A stretch of DNA of 64,000 nt from Lingula anatina (lineage: Eukaryota; Brachiopoda; Lingulata; Lingulida; Lingulidae). Positions 1 to 13,025 of this stretch are shown here, in pieces. Under the pieces are notes generated by a model. That model saw nothing but the letters and a program-made list of their open reading frames with translations. It did not search any database and was not told where the DNA came from. The stretch's first letter is position 1. The number at the start of each line of letters is the position of its first letter. The stretch is from NCBI RefSeq assembly GCF_001039355.2, contig NW_019774847.1, positions 236,599-300,598 of the forward strand. Reading direction: 5' to 3'. Made by a program: the position numbers and the translations under genes.

Positions 1-2078
1 GTAAACGCAACAGTATGTTTGGCGCACTTTCAAGGTCGAGCTTTTATAAGGCGTAGAAACTTTAACAAATACATGTTTGTGAGTATAACTATTTCTTCAA
101 TAACCACCGCCATTAAATACTAAATGTGCAGTCGAATTACGGAATATTTACGACAACAAGTATGTATAAGGGTCTTTGTACTACTGTTCCCACTGTTACT
201 TTTATGTCACTCAGAATGGTAGAATTTATTGGTTACAACGCACTGTGATCCAAAATGTACGGTATGAACGGCGCTATCACTCGACTTTTGGTGATAACCT
301 GACTTGCTTGAATTTCTTGTAAGAGAACTTGAAAAATGATCAAGATAGTACATGTAGTAATGAGGACTTTCAAGTTCAATCTGTTTGAGGACTTTCAAGT
401 TCAATCTGCTGAATCTGATAAATAATACCTTAATGTTTTTGTGATTGACGGTTTTCTATGTTACTGATATTGAAATAGTTGTAAACGTAATAACTAATAC
501 ACCTGGCATATTGTAAATAGTGGAATTTAAGTGGAGTTAAAGACATTTTAAGACACACACACACAAAAAGAAAAAAATCCAACAACCCATATTTATAAAT
601 GAAATTTGTATAAATTTACAAAATTCACATTAAAATGTTTTGTTTCATGGATATAATTTTCCTATAATTCTAAATATAGGACGGGTACATTTTGACTAGT
701 TTTGGTTTTAACTATCATATATTGACCTGAATTAGGCGACCTATTCTTCAAACGAATACTTCATTTTGAAATTGGAACATAAAAATTAAAAAGTGGAATA
801 ATTCTTATATAACTTTGTAAATTTGCCCAAAATTTATATTTTGAGGGTATAGCATAAAAAACTTTTTCTCAGTTCCTTTTCTCTGAACCAAATTGAGATA
901 CTTAGAAATAATGATATTGAAAGAAATTTCTGCGAGCAAGTGTAACAGAATGTATTTCTTAAAATAAGGTTTAAACAATTAACAAGTTCATCATGAACAT
1001 CAAACGAGAATCAAGAGTACTTTAAAACACCCTTTTGATTATTTTAATTATATTAGTTACAGTATTGGTGTCTATTTTATCCTTCCCGGAAGTAATGAAT
1101 ACTAGATCATGGTGCAGTGGCGGTTTTAGGGAGGTGTCAGGGTTGATTTCTGAAAAAAAATCACACCAATGGTCCCCTCTTGAAATTAGAATTTTGACTA
1201 ACTGAATCATAGTTCTAAACCTTGCGAAATGGCACCTTTCCCCCTCTAAAATATCAAAAAATTTTGGGCCCCTTTAACGAGCCCCGAACCCCACGCTAAG
1301 GGGAGTGGGGGTTGGTCGGCTTCGCATCCGCGGCCTGTCATTCCTAGAAACCGCCCCCCCCCCTTTCAAATAATCCAGGATCCGCCCCTGTGGTGGTTTA
1401 TTCAGTTTAATAGTTTATTGATGCATTTCACAACATGTCGGTCATTTCGGGTACACACTAACAATCCGAAGGTTCTACAATCCGCATTGGTCTAGTCGCC
1501 GACTTACCCCTACCCCATTTTGTAATTAGCATCAAGGTGTAGTTCAAATAGCGTAAGACGCGTAGACCGTGGCCACTTACGTCAAAGAAAAATTACAAGG
1601 AAAACCGTATACGATTTATTTCTTACGGCGCCCGTTGCAAAAGTAATCTTGACTAAATTAAAAATGATAGAAATTATCCTTAATGTAAATGTGTATGGCA
1701 GTACACTGATCTCTTCCCCTGAGAGTACATCTCTGATCTCGGATCCTTAATTTCAGATTACTTGGATTTCACTGGGCGCCACCAGTTGCCGGGAGAAGGC
1801 TTAACATCACGGCAGAGGTTTTGTTACGAACAAAAAATGCAGAATTAATACAGACTTTTTTTAGTTCTCCAGGTAAAAATTATGAATTAGCACAGGCATA
1901 TGGGGTTTCATATATAATATGTATGAGATTTCTTCCTTGATGATTGAGGGCATTAGTTCTAATTGACAATTATAACTTGTTGCTATTAAGAATATCAGAT
2001 TTTGATGTAAATCTTCAAGTTGACCATGCTATTACAATGGGCTTTCATTTGCGTTATCAGCTTTATTGTTCTAAATAG
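1..2078. other. AT-rich non-coding stretch, probably FAM20 intron
   Basis: No open frame here resembles a protein family I know, and no FAM20 exon other than the one starting near 2079 could be recognised. Because the first recognisable FAM20 exon opens mid-domain, this stretch is most simply an intron of that gene. It holds one dispersed inverted-repeat element (1115-1390) and a 25-bp direct repetition near 360-405 (the phrase gaggactttcaagttcaatctg occurs twice in tandem). Confidence 0.5.
1115..1390 (-). repeat. MITE-like dispersed element with CAGGGGCGG termini
   Basis: The left end reads CAGTGGCGGTTTTAG and the right end is the inverse complement of CAGGGGCGGATCCTGG, giving imperfect terminal inverted repeats around about 275 bp. 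The inner part, read on the minus strand, contains a G-run then a GTGGGGTTCGGGGC phrase. The same order (ggatccaggattatttgaa, G-run, gtggggttcgggg) recurs on the plus strand at 37664-37765, so this is a multi-copy family. No coding capacity. Confidence 0.65.
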
Positions 2079-3333
2079 AACATTTATACATTTATTGGAT
2101 TCTTTGTTTAAAATGAAAGCCGGTAACATGTGCTTCCATGGAGAGTGTGCGATGTATTGTGACTCTGCACACGCAGTCTGCGGCCGCCCTGACGTCATCG
2201 AAGCGTCCCTAGCGGCCATGCTTCCCCCGCTGCACGTGGCTCCTAGGCACACATGGTTGCACCCCTGGCGAAGAACTTACAGCAAGCATCAGACCAAAGC
2301 TGTGTGGGAGGTTTACGATAAATACTGTCAGTTTATAACAAAAGTGTTCCCATATTCGCAAGTACAGAGGCTGTTGGACTTGGTGGACATGGCGGTACTT
2401 GATTTTTTAATAGGTATGGGTCGCCGTGCATTTAAATGATATGTGAAATGTTTTTAAAAGAATAAGTTAACTGTAAAAACAAGAGGATAAAGTACTTTAT
2501 TTTTTAAATAATATAATACAAACGGAAAATGTAGACTACAGGGTAAATGATAATTTGCAGTTTGTTTAAAAACCTTGTTGATTTTCCATGTTTCTTATGG
2601 AAAAATTTAAAAAAAATCGCCATAGAAACCAAAATACGGCGAAAAGGCTTGCAGAAAAATGACTGACAGAAAAAGGTATTATTCATTTTTAGGCAATATG
2701 GATAGACACCACTATGAGACATTTGCTAACTTTGGTACCGACTCTTTCCCTCTCCTCATCGACCAAGCAAAAGGGTAAAAGTAATTCCAATGTTAGCTGT
2801 CAGGGTGGCCTGAGTTTTGTACCAGCTGGAGGTAATGCCTTCAGCTGGAAAAAAAGGCTGGCGGTCAAGCAAGAATATATAAGTAGACAATTATTTTGCA
2901 TTTTTAGACAACTGTAACTCAGAAACTGTCAGGGCTGAAAATAATTCAATAGAAAGCATCATTATCTTTGAATACTCACGTTCCGCTGTGTTACAGTCTC
3001 AACATTTATAACATGTTTAAAAACACTTGTTGAAAACTTTTTTTCGCTTTCAGTTTTGGAAAAAGTACACACGACGAAATGACAATTTTGGCCCCTTTAT
3101 ACCAGTGCTGCATTATCCGAGAAACCACTCACCTAAGACTGATAGCACTAGAGAGAGATGAATTAGAACTTGGAAGTAAACTAAAATTTTCTATGAGGAG
3201 AGATACACTTGATCCCGTCTTAACTGAGCAACACCTACATGCTGTAAACAGACGACTGAGAAAAGTAATAGCCGTTGTCGGTCAGTGTATACTGGAAACT
3301 AACACGCAAAGTGTTGTCATAAATGGCAACTGA
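2079..3333 (+). CDS. FAM20C-like secretory-pathway kinase, C-terminal exons (5' end outside window)
   Basis: Three exons, 2079-2413, 2693-2774 and 3054-3333, join in frame into about 231 C-terminal residues ending at a TGA. FAM20 proteins are Golgi/secreted kinases; FAM20C phosphorylates S-x-E sites and FAM20B phosphorylates xylose in proteoglycan linkers. Visible family marks are C-x-H-G-E-C, [23 protein letters not shown], the catalytic-loop [11 protein letters not shown] with its Asp, and the metal-binding Asp in [11 protein letters not shown]. The CGRPD and GNMDRHHYE segments resemble FAM20C, while [12 protein letters not shown] matches FAM20B, so the vertebrate subfamily is uncertain. 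The start at 2079 is set by an AG acceptor; upstream exons (signal anchor, N-lobe) were not found. Introns are 279 bp with phases that match exactly. The substrate cannot be deduced from the sequence alone. Confidence 0.9.
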
Positions 3334-5846
3334 ACTCACTGTTGACATGAGTTGTGAACAATGCCATAGCAAAATAGATTTCAGAGCAGGGTAAACATCA
3401 ATGCGTGAATGAGCTTAAATTGGGACAAGCGTATCAGTTTTAATTTCACAATTATATTTTATATGTCTGACGTTCTACTTATATCAGGCCTACCCAACTA
3501 CCAGACTCGGCACCTAAGGATCCTGAATTAACCGGTATATCGGACCACACTACCCGTTTTCAAGGTGTGTGTCAGATCGCTGGTTCAGGCATGTAGCAAG
3601 CAATGAGTGGGGGGCGGGGCTCTTTCTCTGAAAAACTGGTCCTTTATAACCACGCATTTGTCCCAACTTGGAAAGTGGCGTAGAACCTAGATCAATTTTT
3701 GATTGGAACCGACCTCTTTTTCGACCCCTCTCTCTCAAACCTACCTTCCCTGGTTGGGGACCTGCATATTGACGGGCGATACCACAACAGCTTTCTACAT
3801 GCACCCCTACCCCCTTTATCTCTTAGTTTTCCAGGCTTCAGGTTCAAGTTGTGTAGATGTCTGTGTTTTAACCGGAAAGTCTGGTGCTGATTCCATGGAC
3901 TCACTGGCTACAGGCCCAACTCGAATATCAAAACAAGCATTTACAATTTGGGGTGGGGGGGGGCGTGGACGTTTAATTCTAGCACGTTTTAATATCACGT
4001 ATTTGTGAAGCACACAAAAAGAGCAAAACAAGAGAAGAGAAAAATTTTACTTGCAGGTATAACAATGTATTTTGAAATATGATGTGCTTCATTACTGTCG
4101 ACTGCTTGAAGTAAGGGTGGGGTGCCAATATCCTGTATACTCAATAATTCGTCTACTACATGTACCACATAAACCTACAAGATCGACATATATGTTTTCT
4201 GTGTGCAGTATTCTTTCTATTAATAAATGAAAAAAATATTTTTACTAGATGAATTACCTGATCGTTATAGCGTAAGCCATGAAGTATAAAAAGAAAAAAA
4301 AATAATGCCATCTTCAAAATACAGATTTTAACTCGAAGTACTGGGGATATTCTTAGGCTTTGGTGTATAATACCCACAAGAGAAAACATGAACCGAAATA
4401 ACAGTAATAAAAAGTAATCTAAATAACTTAATAGCAATTACTGTGTGTAGCTGCTCAAGTAAGAATTCATCCCATTCTTTATTATTCCTGGGCTTGCTGT
4501 TCCAGTAACGTACAGTACCTTCGGAATATGTGTCCCGTTTTGGCGCAATTTTAACCTTTCATTTCGAAATACGAGGGAAATTTTCACCAAGCATTATTAT
4601 CCCACAGTTCTCTTTGTAATGCAAATATTTATTCACCGATCATGTTGGATTGGTACTGCAAAGAGGCGATTCAAACGATCGAGCATAATGTAAACAAATA
4701 GTTCAATGGTCGGAATTCAATACCTTCCAAGGTGAACCGTTACCTCGTCGGCGCGCTAGCTCACAGCTGAACTCTTTTAACTATCATTATGAAATAAGAA
4801 ATTTCACTAGCATAAATCACTGCAAAACTTTCACATCCCTAAAAGTATTAGATAGATTTATACCACAAATTAGCAAAAGCTTAATTTTATAATAAAGCAT
4901 TCATCTCTAAGTTAGAATTGCACTTAGTCCTTTCATTTCTGAATTGCGCAGTTGTCTACTTCGTAAAATGAAGACGATTTCGTTAATTATGAGGCTGTGA
5001 AAGTTATACAGTCCACCATCTATCATTTCTCTCATATCCAGTCATATGTCTAATGGAGAATCTCATTCATGTTACTTGTACCATTTGCTCATATGAGCTT
5101 ATTGATCAAACTGCTCGACCTTAGCAACCAGAATAAACATGAATGCTTCAAGGTGTAGAGTGTGAAAAAATTGTTTTAAAACACAAACGCAAAAGTTTTT
5201 GGTTTTTATATTTTTAATTCCCCTTCTTTGTTATCTGTTTTAGTTGTCTGTTGTAATCAAAATGCAACTTTCGGTATAAACTTGTGTCTTTTTCTTGCAA
5301 TTTAGATCAGTTCGCTTAAATGACGTTGACTACAGACAGAAGTGTGTGTTAGTTGTCGTCTCATTCATTCCTTCTTAACTTCACTCCTAAACAACTTTGG
5401 AACACAATTTTTTGCATGGTGCTACCGGAGATATTAGACTAAAAGTCTGTATTACTTTTACCAAGTTTGATTCTGTGAGTTTGATTTATTTCAATCTAGA
5501 ATGTAGGAATGGCAAAAAATGCAACACTAAGTTTCTTGTAAAAAATGTCACAGCTTCATATACAGGTGGCACACAGGCTCCAAAAACATATTAAACTAAA
5601 ATTTCATATTCCGTTTATCATTTATTATAATGACAAGGGTAAGCGTCGCAGATTATGAGGAATAATTAGAAGTCTTTTTGAGGCAACAAACACAAATAGG
5701 AAAGTACAGGTGTCCATTTTTCAGCTACCTGGCTAAAGTTGTTTAGGTAGGTTCTAAGACGTCCGCGCGCAATCAATAAGTTGGAGGCCAGCGCGTACTT
5801 CAAAGCATTCTGATTCTTAATCAAGATCTAGAAGCAATAAGTCGAA
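3334..5846. other. Intergenic region between FAM20 and histone H1
   Basis: AT-rich, with no recognisable gene. A segment at 3550-4030 is open in several overlapping frames on both strands, but the translations are unrelated to known domains and include a G-run (3952-3964), so I do not call a gene. The last 200 bp before 5847 probably contain the H1 promoter. Confidence 0.5.
5688..5694 (+). promoter_or_regulatory. Possible H1 AC box (AAACACA)
   Basis: The heptamer AAACACA, the known H1-gene-specific upstream element, occurs about 155 bp before the H1 start codon. A seven-base match can arise by chance in AT-rich DNA. The distance fits the usual position of the element roughly 100 bp upstream of transcription start, but no clear TATA box was identified. 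Confidence 0.35.
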
Positions 5847-6564
5847 ATGGCAGATGCAGTACAAGCTACCCCGGCCAAGAAGGCCAGCCCAAAGAAGAGG
5901 GCAAGCAAGCCAAAGAAGCCTGCAGCCCACCCAACCTACATTGAGATGATCAGGGCAGCCATCACCGCTTTGAAGGAGCGTGGAGGTTCTTCTCGCCAGG
6001 CCATCCTCAAGTACATCCTTAAGACCTACAATGTTGGCAAGAACACTACCATGGTAAACGCCCAGCTGAGACTGGCCCTGAAGCGTGGTGTCGCCAGCGG
6101 TGCTCTGAAGCAGGCCAAAGGAACCGGTGCATCTGGATCCTTCAGAGTTGGTGAGTAAAATGTTCATATTCACATTTTAGTTACAATAGAAAACTCTGAT
6201 CAGTAGTTTTATACCCAATTCAAATCCATGGATTATAAGATATCAATTATTTTGTGAATCAATCTTTAAGCACTTATTTTGTTGCTGCAATTAGACCCTA
6301 AACTACAATATTTTAAAATTTCCAATCATTTTTATCTTTACAGGTGCCGTGAAAGTGAAGAAGGCAAAGAAACCCAAGAAGGCAAAGAAGGCCAAGAAGC
6401 CCAAGGCCAAGAAGGCCAAGAAGCCCAAAGCCAAGAAGGCAAAGAAGCCCAAGGCCAAGAAGGCAAAGAAACCCAAGGCAGCTAAACCCAAGGCAGCCAA
6501 GCCAAAGGCCGCCAAGAAGCCAAAGGCAGCCAAGAAGCCAAAGAAGGCCGCGCCCAAAAAGTAG
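5847..6564 (+). CDS. Linker histone H1, two exons
   Basis: Exons 5847-6150 and 6344-6564 encode 174 residues. H1 binds linker DNA at the nucleosome entry/exit and compacts chromatin. Residues 1-27 are a Lys/Ala/Pro-rich head. Residues 28-102 form the winged-helix GH domain, with HPTYIEMI, ERGGSSRQAILKYI, TMVNAQLRLALKRGV and the closing G-S-F-R-V-G. Residues 103-174 are a tail built almost wholly of K, A and P, arranged as repeated KKAKKPKA units. The single intron (193 bp, GTGAGT...CAG) splits codon 102 at the domain/tail border. Introns are unusual for animal H1. No histone 3' stem-loop is visible downstream, so a replacement-type, polyadenylated H1 (H1.0/H1-delta-like) is likely; this last point is inference. 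A sperm-type protamine-like H1 is the alternative. Confidence 0.93.
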
Positions 6565-8174
6565 ACTTTGTAACAAAGCTATAGACTTTAAAAATATTAT
6601 TTATTGACTTTGATCGGTACTTAAAGTATTGGTCCGTATTCCGTCCATCAGTGGTCGTAAGATCTCCAGTCAGTTATGACTTCTCTATTGAGAACGATAC
6701 TTGAACCGGCTAGTTCGGTACTTTTTAAAAATAATTTTTCAACTTTCCAACTGGTTGGAAATTGAATTGCTAGGCAAACAAGTACTCTTTTTCTCTAGGC
6801 AGATCAAAAACTTTCAGAGAAATCCGAAGGTTTTGAACCTGTTAAATGGTTAAGTTTGTACGTTATTCAGACGGCCTTAAAAGTTCAGATGAATCTCTAT
6901 TCTCAGGTGTGTCAAATATCTTTATATGTTAACGTAATATATAAAAAAATATTTATAAAAATTTAATAAACATTTATATATATATTTATTATTGTTTCTT
7001 TTTTAAGTAGCTTTTTTGCACAATATGGAAAGATATTCTCGCGTGGAAACTTGCGATAAGTCCGCCAAATGCAACGTATTACTCCACATGAAAAAATAAC
7101 AAAGGAAAAGTTCGTCTTTTAAGAAACGACAGTTTGATATAATTCATAAGCTAATAATAAATTTGTCAAGAAATATTTATTTCATCAAATAAAGTAAAGC
7201 TTAAATAAGGCGGAATGCATTGCAAGATACGAAAACTTTATATCGAATTTTCCCTCTCAAATAACGATAAACATGTATATTCACTACTTCGCGTAAATTA
7301 GGTCAAACCAACACGCGCTTTTGTTAAATATTTTCACGGTGCTAGTTGTAAAGGCGAGGTCATGCAGGCAGTCAGCTGGTACAGAAATAATGCGCGTTTG
7401 ACACCGTGGGCCACTGAAGTTCCCAAGTCACCTAACACTTATAAATTGAATGATTCTCTATTCTGTCAAAATCTGTTTGAGGCGCCGGCGGATTAAAGGT
7501 AACAGAATTTATTTTATGTGACAAAAATTGCAGGAACGTTGGGAAAAATTAAATTAACAATGGAATGGATTTGACGACAAACTAAAAAAGCGTTTAAACA
7601 AAATTTGACAAGAATTTCTACCGATTTTGTCGTGCAAAGCAATATTTTTGTCTATAAAACCTCACCATAAAAATTAGACGTCTTTCAAAATCCTTTGACA
7701 TAATTTAAGAGCGCCAATGCATGTTCTTTCCTTTTTATCGTGTAAAACATTTACCTTTTGCGAAGTGATCCTGTTTACACAGCAATTTATAATGTCCCCA
7801 ATACAAAGGTGACCACATTGTGCACTACCTTAACTTGACATATTACTGATTTGCTGTTAGTTCACTACAGCGTTATGCTTACTGACTGGGAAAATGCGTG
7901 CGTTGTCCAATTCTGTGAAAATTGACTCCCTAGTCGTGTTCCAATACAAGGAACCGCAAAGGGCTGTAAATCACTTCATTTCAAAACGAAAAGTGCCTTG
8001 CTTCACTTTAATAACATGTTAAGGTTCATAATCATCCCATTACTCAGAAAGCTTAACGAACTATGCCCCTGCACCAACGTCAGATAGAAAATCACAACTT
8101 TTTTAATTTTTATCAGTACTTAACACTAGATTATTGGAATAGCTGACACTTAACAAGGATGCATTCTAGCAATT

Positions 8175-8310
8175 ACATGTCTGTCTGTCATCAACATAAC
8201 TCAAAAAGTTATGGGCCGATTTTTATGAAATTTTCAGGAACTGTCAGAAGTGGACCAAGGAACAAATGACTAGTTTTTGGTGGAGATCTGGATCAATAAT
8301 CAAACAATAA
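8175..8310 (+). repeat. Dispersed repeat carrying the 'aaaaagttatgggccgattt' block
   Basis: A block reading taactcaaaaagttatggg, then ccgatttttatgaaattttc, then gtggaccaaggaacaaatga and ggtggagatctggat resembles a short non-coding repeat that I have seen widely in aquatic invertebrate genomes. There is no second copy in this window, so the assignment rests on recognition, not on internal comparison. Confidence 0.35.
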
Positions 8311-8651
8311 TCAATAATCAAAAATATCGAAAATTTAGGAGACTGTTGGAGACTTTGCTGCCTTGTTTTAAAAGGTATGACTTTCGTAAAGCACATGTCT
8401 GATTTTATCTGTTGGATCAAACAATTTGATGTAATTTAACTGTAGTACAAAATGATAGCCATCTTGAATATTGTATTAATCTAGAAAACTGAGTTGACTT
8501 GAAATATTGTACAATGTCAATAGCTTCATAATCAAGGGAAAAACATTTGCATTCTATATATAGACTTACAGCATTCATTCTCAGTGGTGGCTAAATACTT
8601 ATCTTGGGATTCTCATATAACTGTCTACAGTAACAAAGCATATTGATACTT

Positions 8652-8655
<4 letters not shown>

Positions 8656-8684
<29 letters not shown>

Positions 8685-8703
8685 CTAATAATAATAATAA
8701 TAA
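8656..8703 (+). repeat. CTA then TAA trinucleotide microsatellite
   Basis: About ten CTA units are followed by about six TAA units. Simple repeat with no other content. Confidence 0.85.
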
Positions 8704-9139
8704 ACAAGAAAAACAGCATTTAAATGTGATGGCCTTCTCTGCTTCCCATAAACTATTCTAAGTTTGCAAGGATGAGTATTGCTAGGAAGGAAAAAATGTG
8801 CTCCTCTTTGCAAAATGCTGCATTTGCCAGACTTTCAAATCTGTTAATTTCACAAATGCATTATATAATTACTTGCTCTCTATAACATACAGAATTATGC
8901 AATTATAAACATATTAGTTTTGTATCCTCGATTATATACATATGTATATATTTGATTCAAAATCTTCATTAAGTGTAAACATAGTTACATTTCTTGAATA
9001 CATACATCTGACACATATGGAAACAAACTCCCAAAATCTTTAAATCTGCATTATACTATAAAATGTCTTGAAAACAACCTTTTGAATATAGCTGACAGAA
9101 GCATATGGCACTATTGTATTGAGTACATGTACAGCTCTG

Positions 9140-12100
9140 CTATAATCTACTGAACACAGGAGCAGACAGATGTTTTCTGAAGAATTCCAGTGTTCTCTTC
9201 CAGTGATGGACCTCAGCTTTAATATGTGGCTGTGCATCTCCTCCCCATGCCATATTAGTTCCTGGAATCAAAATATTAATAGCAATGAATAATGCTAAAC
9301 TGAATAGAAAAAAGTGTGTGTGTGTGTGTGTGTGTGTGTGGGGGGGGGGGGGGGGCATGCGCTGCAATCACCCTGTTCTGCTGGTTAACAGAAAAGTCAT
9401 TTTTTTAAACCTTTTTAATACCTTAAATTTGAAGCTAAAAATGAAGCTAAAACTACACCAGCAAAACTAGTTCACAGAAACTACTTCAATTTTTAAAATT
9501 TACATAATTTATAATTTTTAATAATTTTAAAATTTCACATCTAACTCCTACCATTAAACATACAATGCTGACTACCAAAAATATTAATAAAATTTGGGTC
9601 TTGACACCAAGGACCAAAATTAATAAAATAAATACTAAAACTAAGAAAATAATTCAGTGCACAGTGACAGCGTCACTTATGGCAAATACAGGTGCAGGTG
9701 CTTTTGGTCTAATTAGTCTACTTAATGTCCAAAGACATGCTGTCTGTCTGCTCATAAAAAGAACTGATTACAACTTCACTTTGATAAGTGTATGAAAAAT
9801 TACAATATCATTTCATGTATACATACAAACCTAGGAACTTGTGGTAAGATCCTTTACAATGAGGTGCATAAGGAGGTTCAATAAGATGTCCTGCCCCATC
9901 ATATACATGGATCTCATAGTCTTTGTGCCCACAACAATGTAAACGTTTTGAAAATATTTGGGCACTTTGGGGAGCATCAAATGAAGGATCGTCCTCGCCA
10001 AAAAATAACAACAGAGGGGCCTCTATAAGTTCCACCTACGATAAAGAGATTGATTATATTATTGAAAATTTATCAAACATACCAGCAGTGTTAGCAAGCA
10101 ATTATGGCAAAACCCAATAAACTTTTTAAAAATTCAGAACAATAAAAATCTGATTATTTGCATCCATTTTTTTATCCAAATTTGCTTTGGCTAAAACACC
10201 TTCCTTTTGAAAAAAATATTTCTAATTATGATTTAAAGAACACTTTTTATTGGATAGTAATTTCTACATAAGTATGCTTTTTATCATAGTATATGTATAA
10301 TTCTAACTTCATAATAATAGAATATACCTTTATGATGCATTCTTCCTTTATTTCCTTGGGGAAAATGTTTTTAAAACAAAGTCCATCTTCGCACTCTGTC
10401 AGCTTTGTTAGATCTTGACTAAAAAGCAGGAATGCAGAATTTCTAAAATTAAATTTTGTCTTATTCAAGACTAAAACAAATTCTATAACATTCAAAGATG
10501 AATAATCTTCAAACATTGTAACAGCTAAAAACATTGTAACAGCATTAAGCCTTCATTTGTGTTTTTCTTCTTTTTTTTTACCATTTTTAACTTTGCCGAC
10601 TATTACAATGCATGCAGTTAGTATATATCAATCTCTAGCCAATATTAATTGTTAAATATACATGGGCAATGAAATTGACTACTAGTATATCTCATTAAAA
10701 TTTTTAAGCAGATATTATCTAAAATTAAGTATCAAAAGCATAAATAAGCACTCAAATACCTAAGGAATCTTTTTGACATGAAATTACTAAATCACATTCT
10801 TGCCTATACAAGTACTTTTTCAATTTCAAATAAGGTCAGGCTACTGATAAATGTAGCACAGTAATAGAACTCACTCAACAACTTGAACAATTTCATCCCC
10901 AAACTTCATAGCCTGAAAAACATGGTATGCTGCACCACTGACATTTACAACTGCCTTTATTACCTGAAACCATAAAAACAGCTTAACAAACTCTCTCTCT
11001 CTATATATATATAGGTATGTGTGTGCATGCATGCATGCACATGTACTGGTATGTATAAATATCTTTGCATCCATAAAAAAATGCTCAAAAGCACATGTCA
11101 AACACTATAAATATACTTTGTCATACATATACATTGCATGAAATCTCTCTCCCCTCTTTCTTCTCTCTGGAGATATTTGTTGTCAAAGAACCAAATTAAG
11201 TTACAAACGGCTTCATGTAATTCAGTTCTGTAAATGCAAACCTGAAGAAAGTGCATCCCCAAGTTAATGTCAATCACTGGCAGACAGAGGATATCAAGAT
11301 GAAGGGGGGGGGGGGAGGAGGAATTACATCCTATGATCCACCACACACTCTATTAGTAATCTTATTTCAATATTTTAAAATACATACCTGAGGAAAATGT
11401 ATGCCCATAAGCAGAGCAATTTCTGCACCTTTAGATGTTCCAATCACTCCAATACCACCTGGAGTCACACTTGGATGGTGACTCAGCCATTCTGCACCTT
11501 CCTGTGGGCAGGAAAATATTATTGGACTAGTTTCTCTTTACAAATATAATAATTTTTTTTGACAGAAAATATTTATGTCCTTTTTTATTTAGCCTTAATT
11601 TATTATGTTAAAATATTGTGCATATTTAATCTTATGCACATAATAACTGACTGTAAAAGCTATCAAGTGTACCTGTTGTAATATACCTTAAAATATGTCA
11701 AGTCTACATCTAAAAAAGTATCTGGTAAGTCTTCATAGGCAAAGTATGCCAATGCTAACACAGCAAATCCCCTTGACGCCAGCAGTGCAGCTCTGTGTTC
11801 TATCAAGCCACCTGCTGATCCAAACAGGTCCATCACACCTGGGAAAGTACCAGGGCCTAGCAGGACAAATAAAAATAACAAAATGAGCAACAGCTCCAGC
11901 AATGTGGACAGACTCAGGAAGTGGACACAATATGTGCAGCAAATGTGTCTGTGTTAAAAATGACAAAAAAAAAAAACAAAAAAGAAAAAGTGTTAACAGT
12001 TCAATAAGACTGAATAGAAATAACTCAATTTTTGTGACAAAAAAGGATAATTCAAACCTTTTGGTACAAAGAGTGCTCCTCGTAAAGCTCCTTCTCTAAC

Positions 12101-12978
12101 TGGTATTCTTTCCACATTATCAGCCATATAAAGTCTTTCAATATTAGTCTCAGCTACTGGGACCTGGACTTTGCTGTTGTTGGGAGAGTATGGGTCAATG
12201 TGTCCACTGAGCAATGATATATGTACATTATAGGGTGTTGTAACATCCTTCTTCATCAATCTCAGTCCATTTCGTTGACCAGGCTCTGGTATCATACTCC
12301 AATATAATCCCATTGCATCTGTCCCTGGATTGAGGCAAAAGGAACATTATATGTACATGTAAATGTATCAATTTAGTTTGATTTACACGTGCTACACAAG
12401 GTACATGTAGTTGGTGCAAAGTTCCACAAGTCCTTTAGTATAAATAGCCTTATATGGAGCAATTCACTGAATTATATGACAATGATAAGACAATGCATCT
12501 TCAAGGTACTTGCATTAATCATAGACAGATATTATACCTTTATATGATCCACCAAGAGATGGCGATGTGGCAGTGTTCACTTCTCCATTGCTGTTGGCAA
12601 TAAAATGTGCATAAGCTCCAAACTTCATCCCCTTCTCCTCCAGGAATGACTTCACTGTAACAGCAGCTCCAGATTTTAGACCTTTGATTTGAAGTTCAAC
12701 CTACACTGCACAAATAATATCATGATTAGACAAATAAAATTTCAGTTAAAATAGGTACCTGTAGATTGATAATCAGGTAAATGGTTGAAAAGGGGATAAT
12801 TATGAGGTTAACAATATCATTTAGTAAAAAAAAGGGGGGGGGGTGAATGTTGATTTTGAGAATATATTTTGAAAGCTCATTGTTCACAAGTTGCCTTCTC
12901 TCTAAAAACTTTGTTGTTAGGTCTTTATTTTCTGACGTTAAGGACTGGTCACAGGACTATACAATCTATGGTACATGC

Positions 12979-13025
<47 letters not shown>

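Larger units (their letters stand above)
6565..9139. other. Intergenic region, H1 to acyl-CoA thioesterase array
   Basis: No gene recognised. An AATAAA at 6965-6970 may serve H1, about 400 bp past its stop. The region contains a dispersed-repeat-like block (about 8175-8310), a CTA/TAA trinucleotide run (8656-8703), and the 3' untranslated part of thioesterase copy A next to 9140. Confidence 0.5.

Noticed and set aside
3550-4031. Overlapping open frames on both strands between FAM20 and H1
   Set aside because: The translations are unlike any domain, include a G-run and have no splice-consistent partners. Chance openness of a less AT-rich stretch is more likely.
6303-6576. Long minus-strand open frames opposite the H1 tail
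   Set aside because: They are the complement of the Lys/Ala/Pro repeat coding exon, a composition effect.
10871-11101. Stop codon right after V-V-E in thioesterase copy A exon 7, suggesting a broken gene
   Set aside because: A GTGAGT donor begins one base before that reading. Splicing to exon 8 gives V-V-D-Q-D-L and keeps frame, as in copy B.
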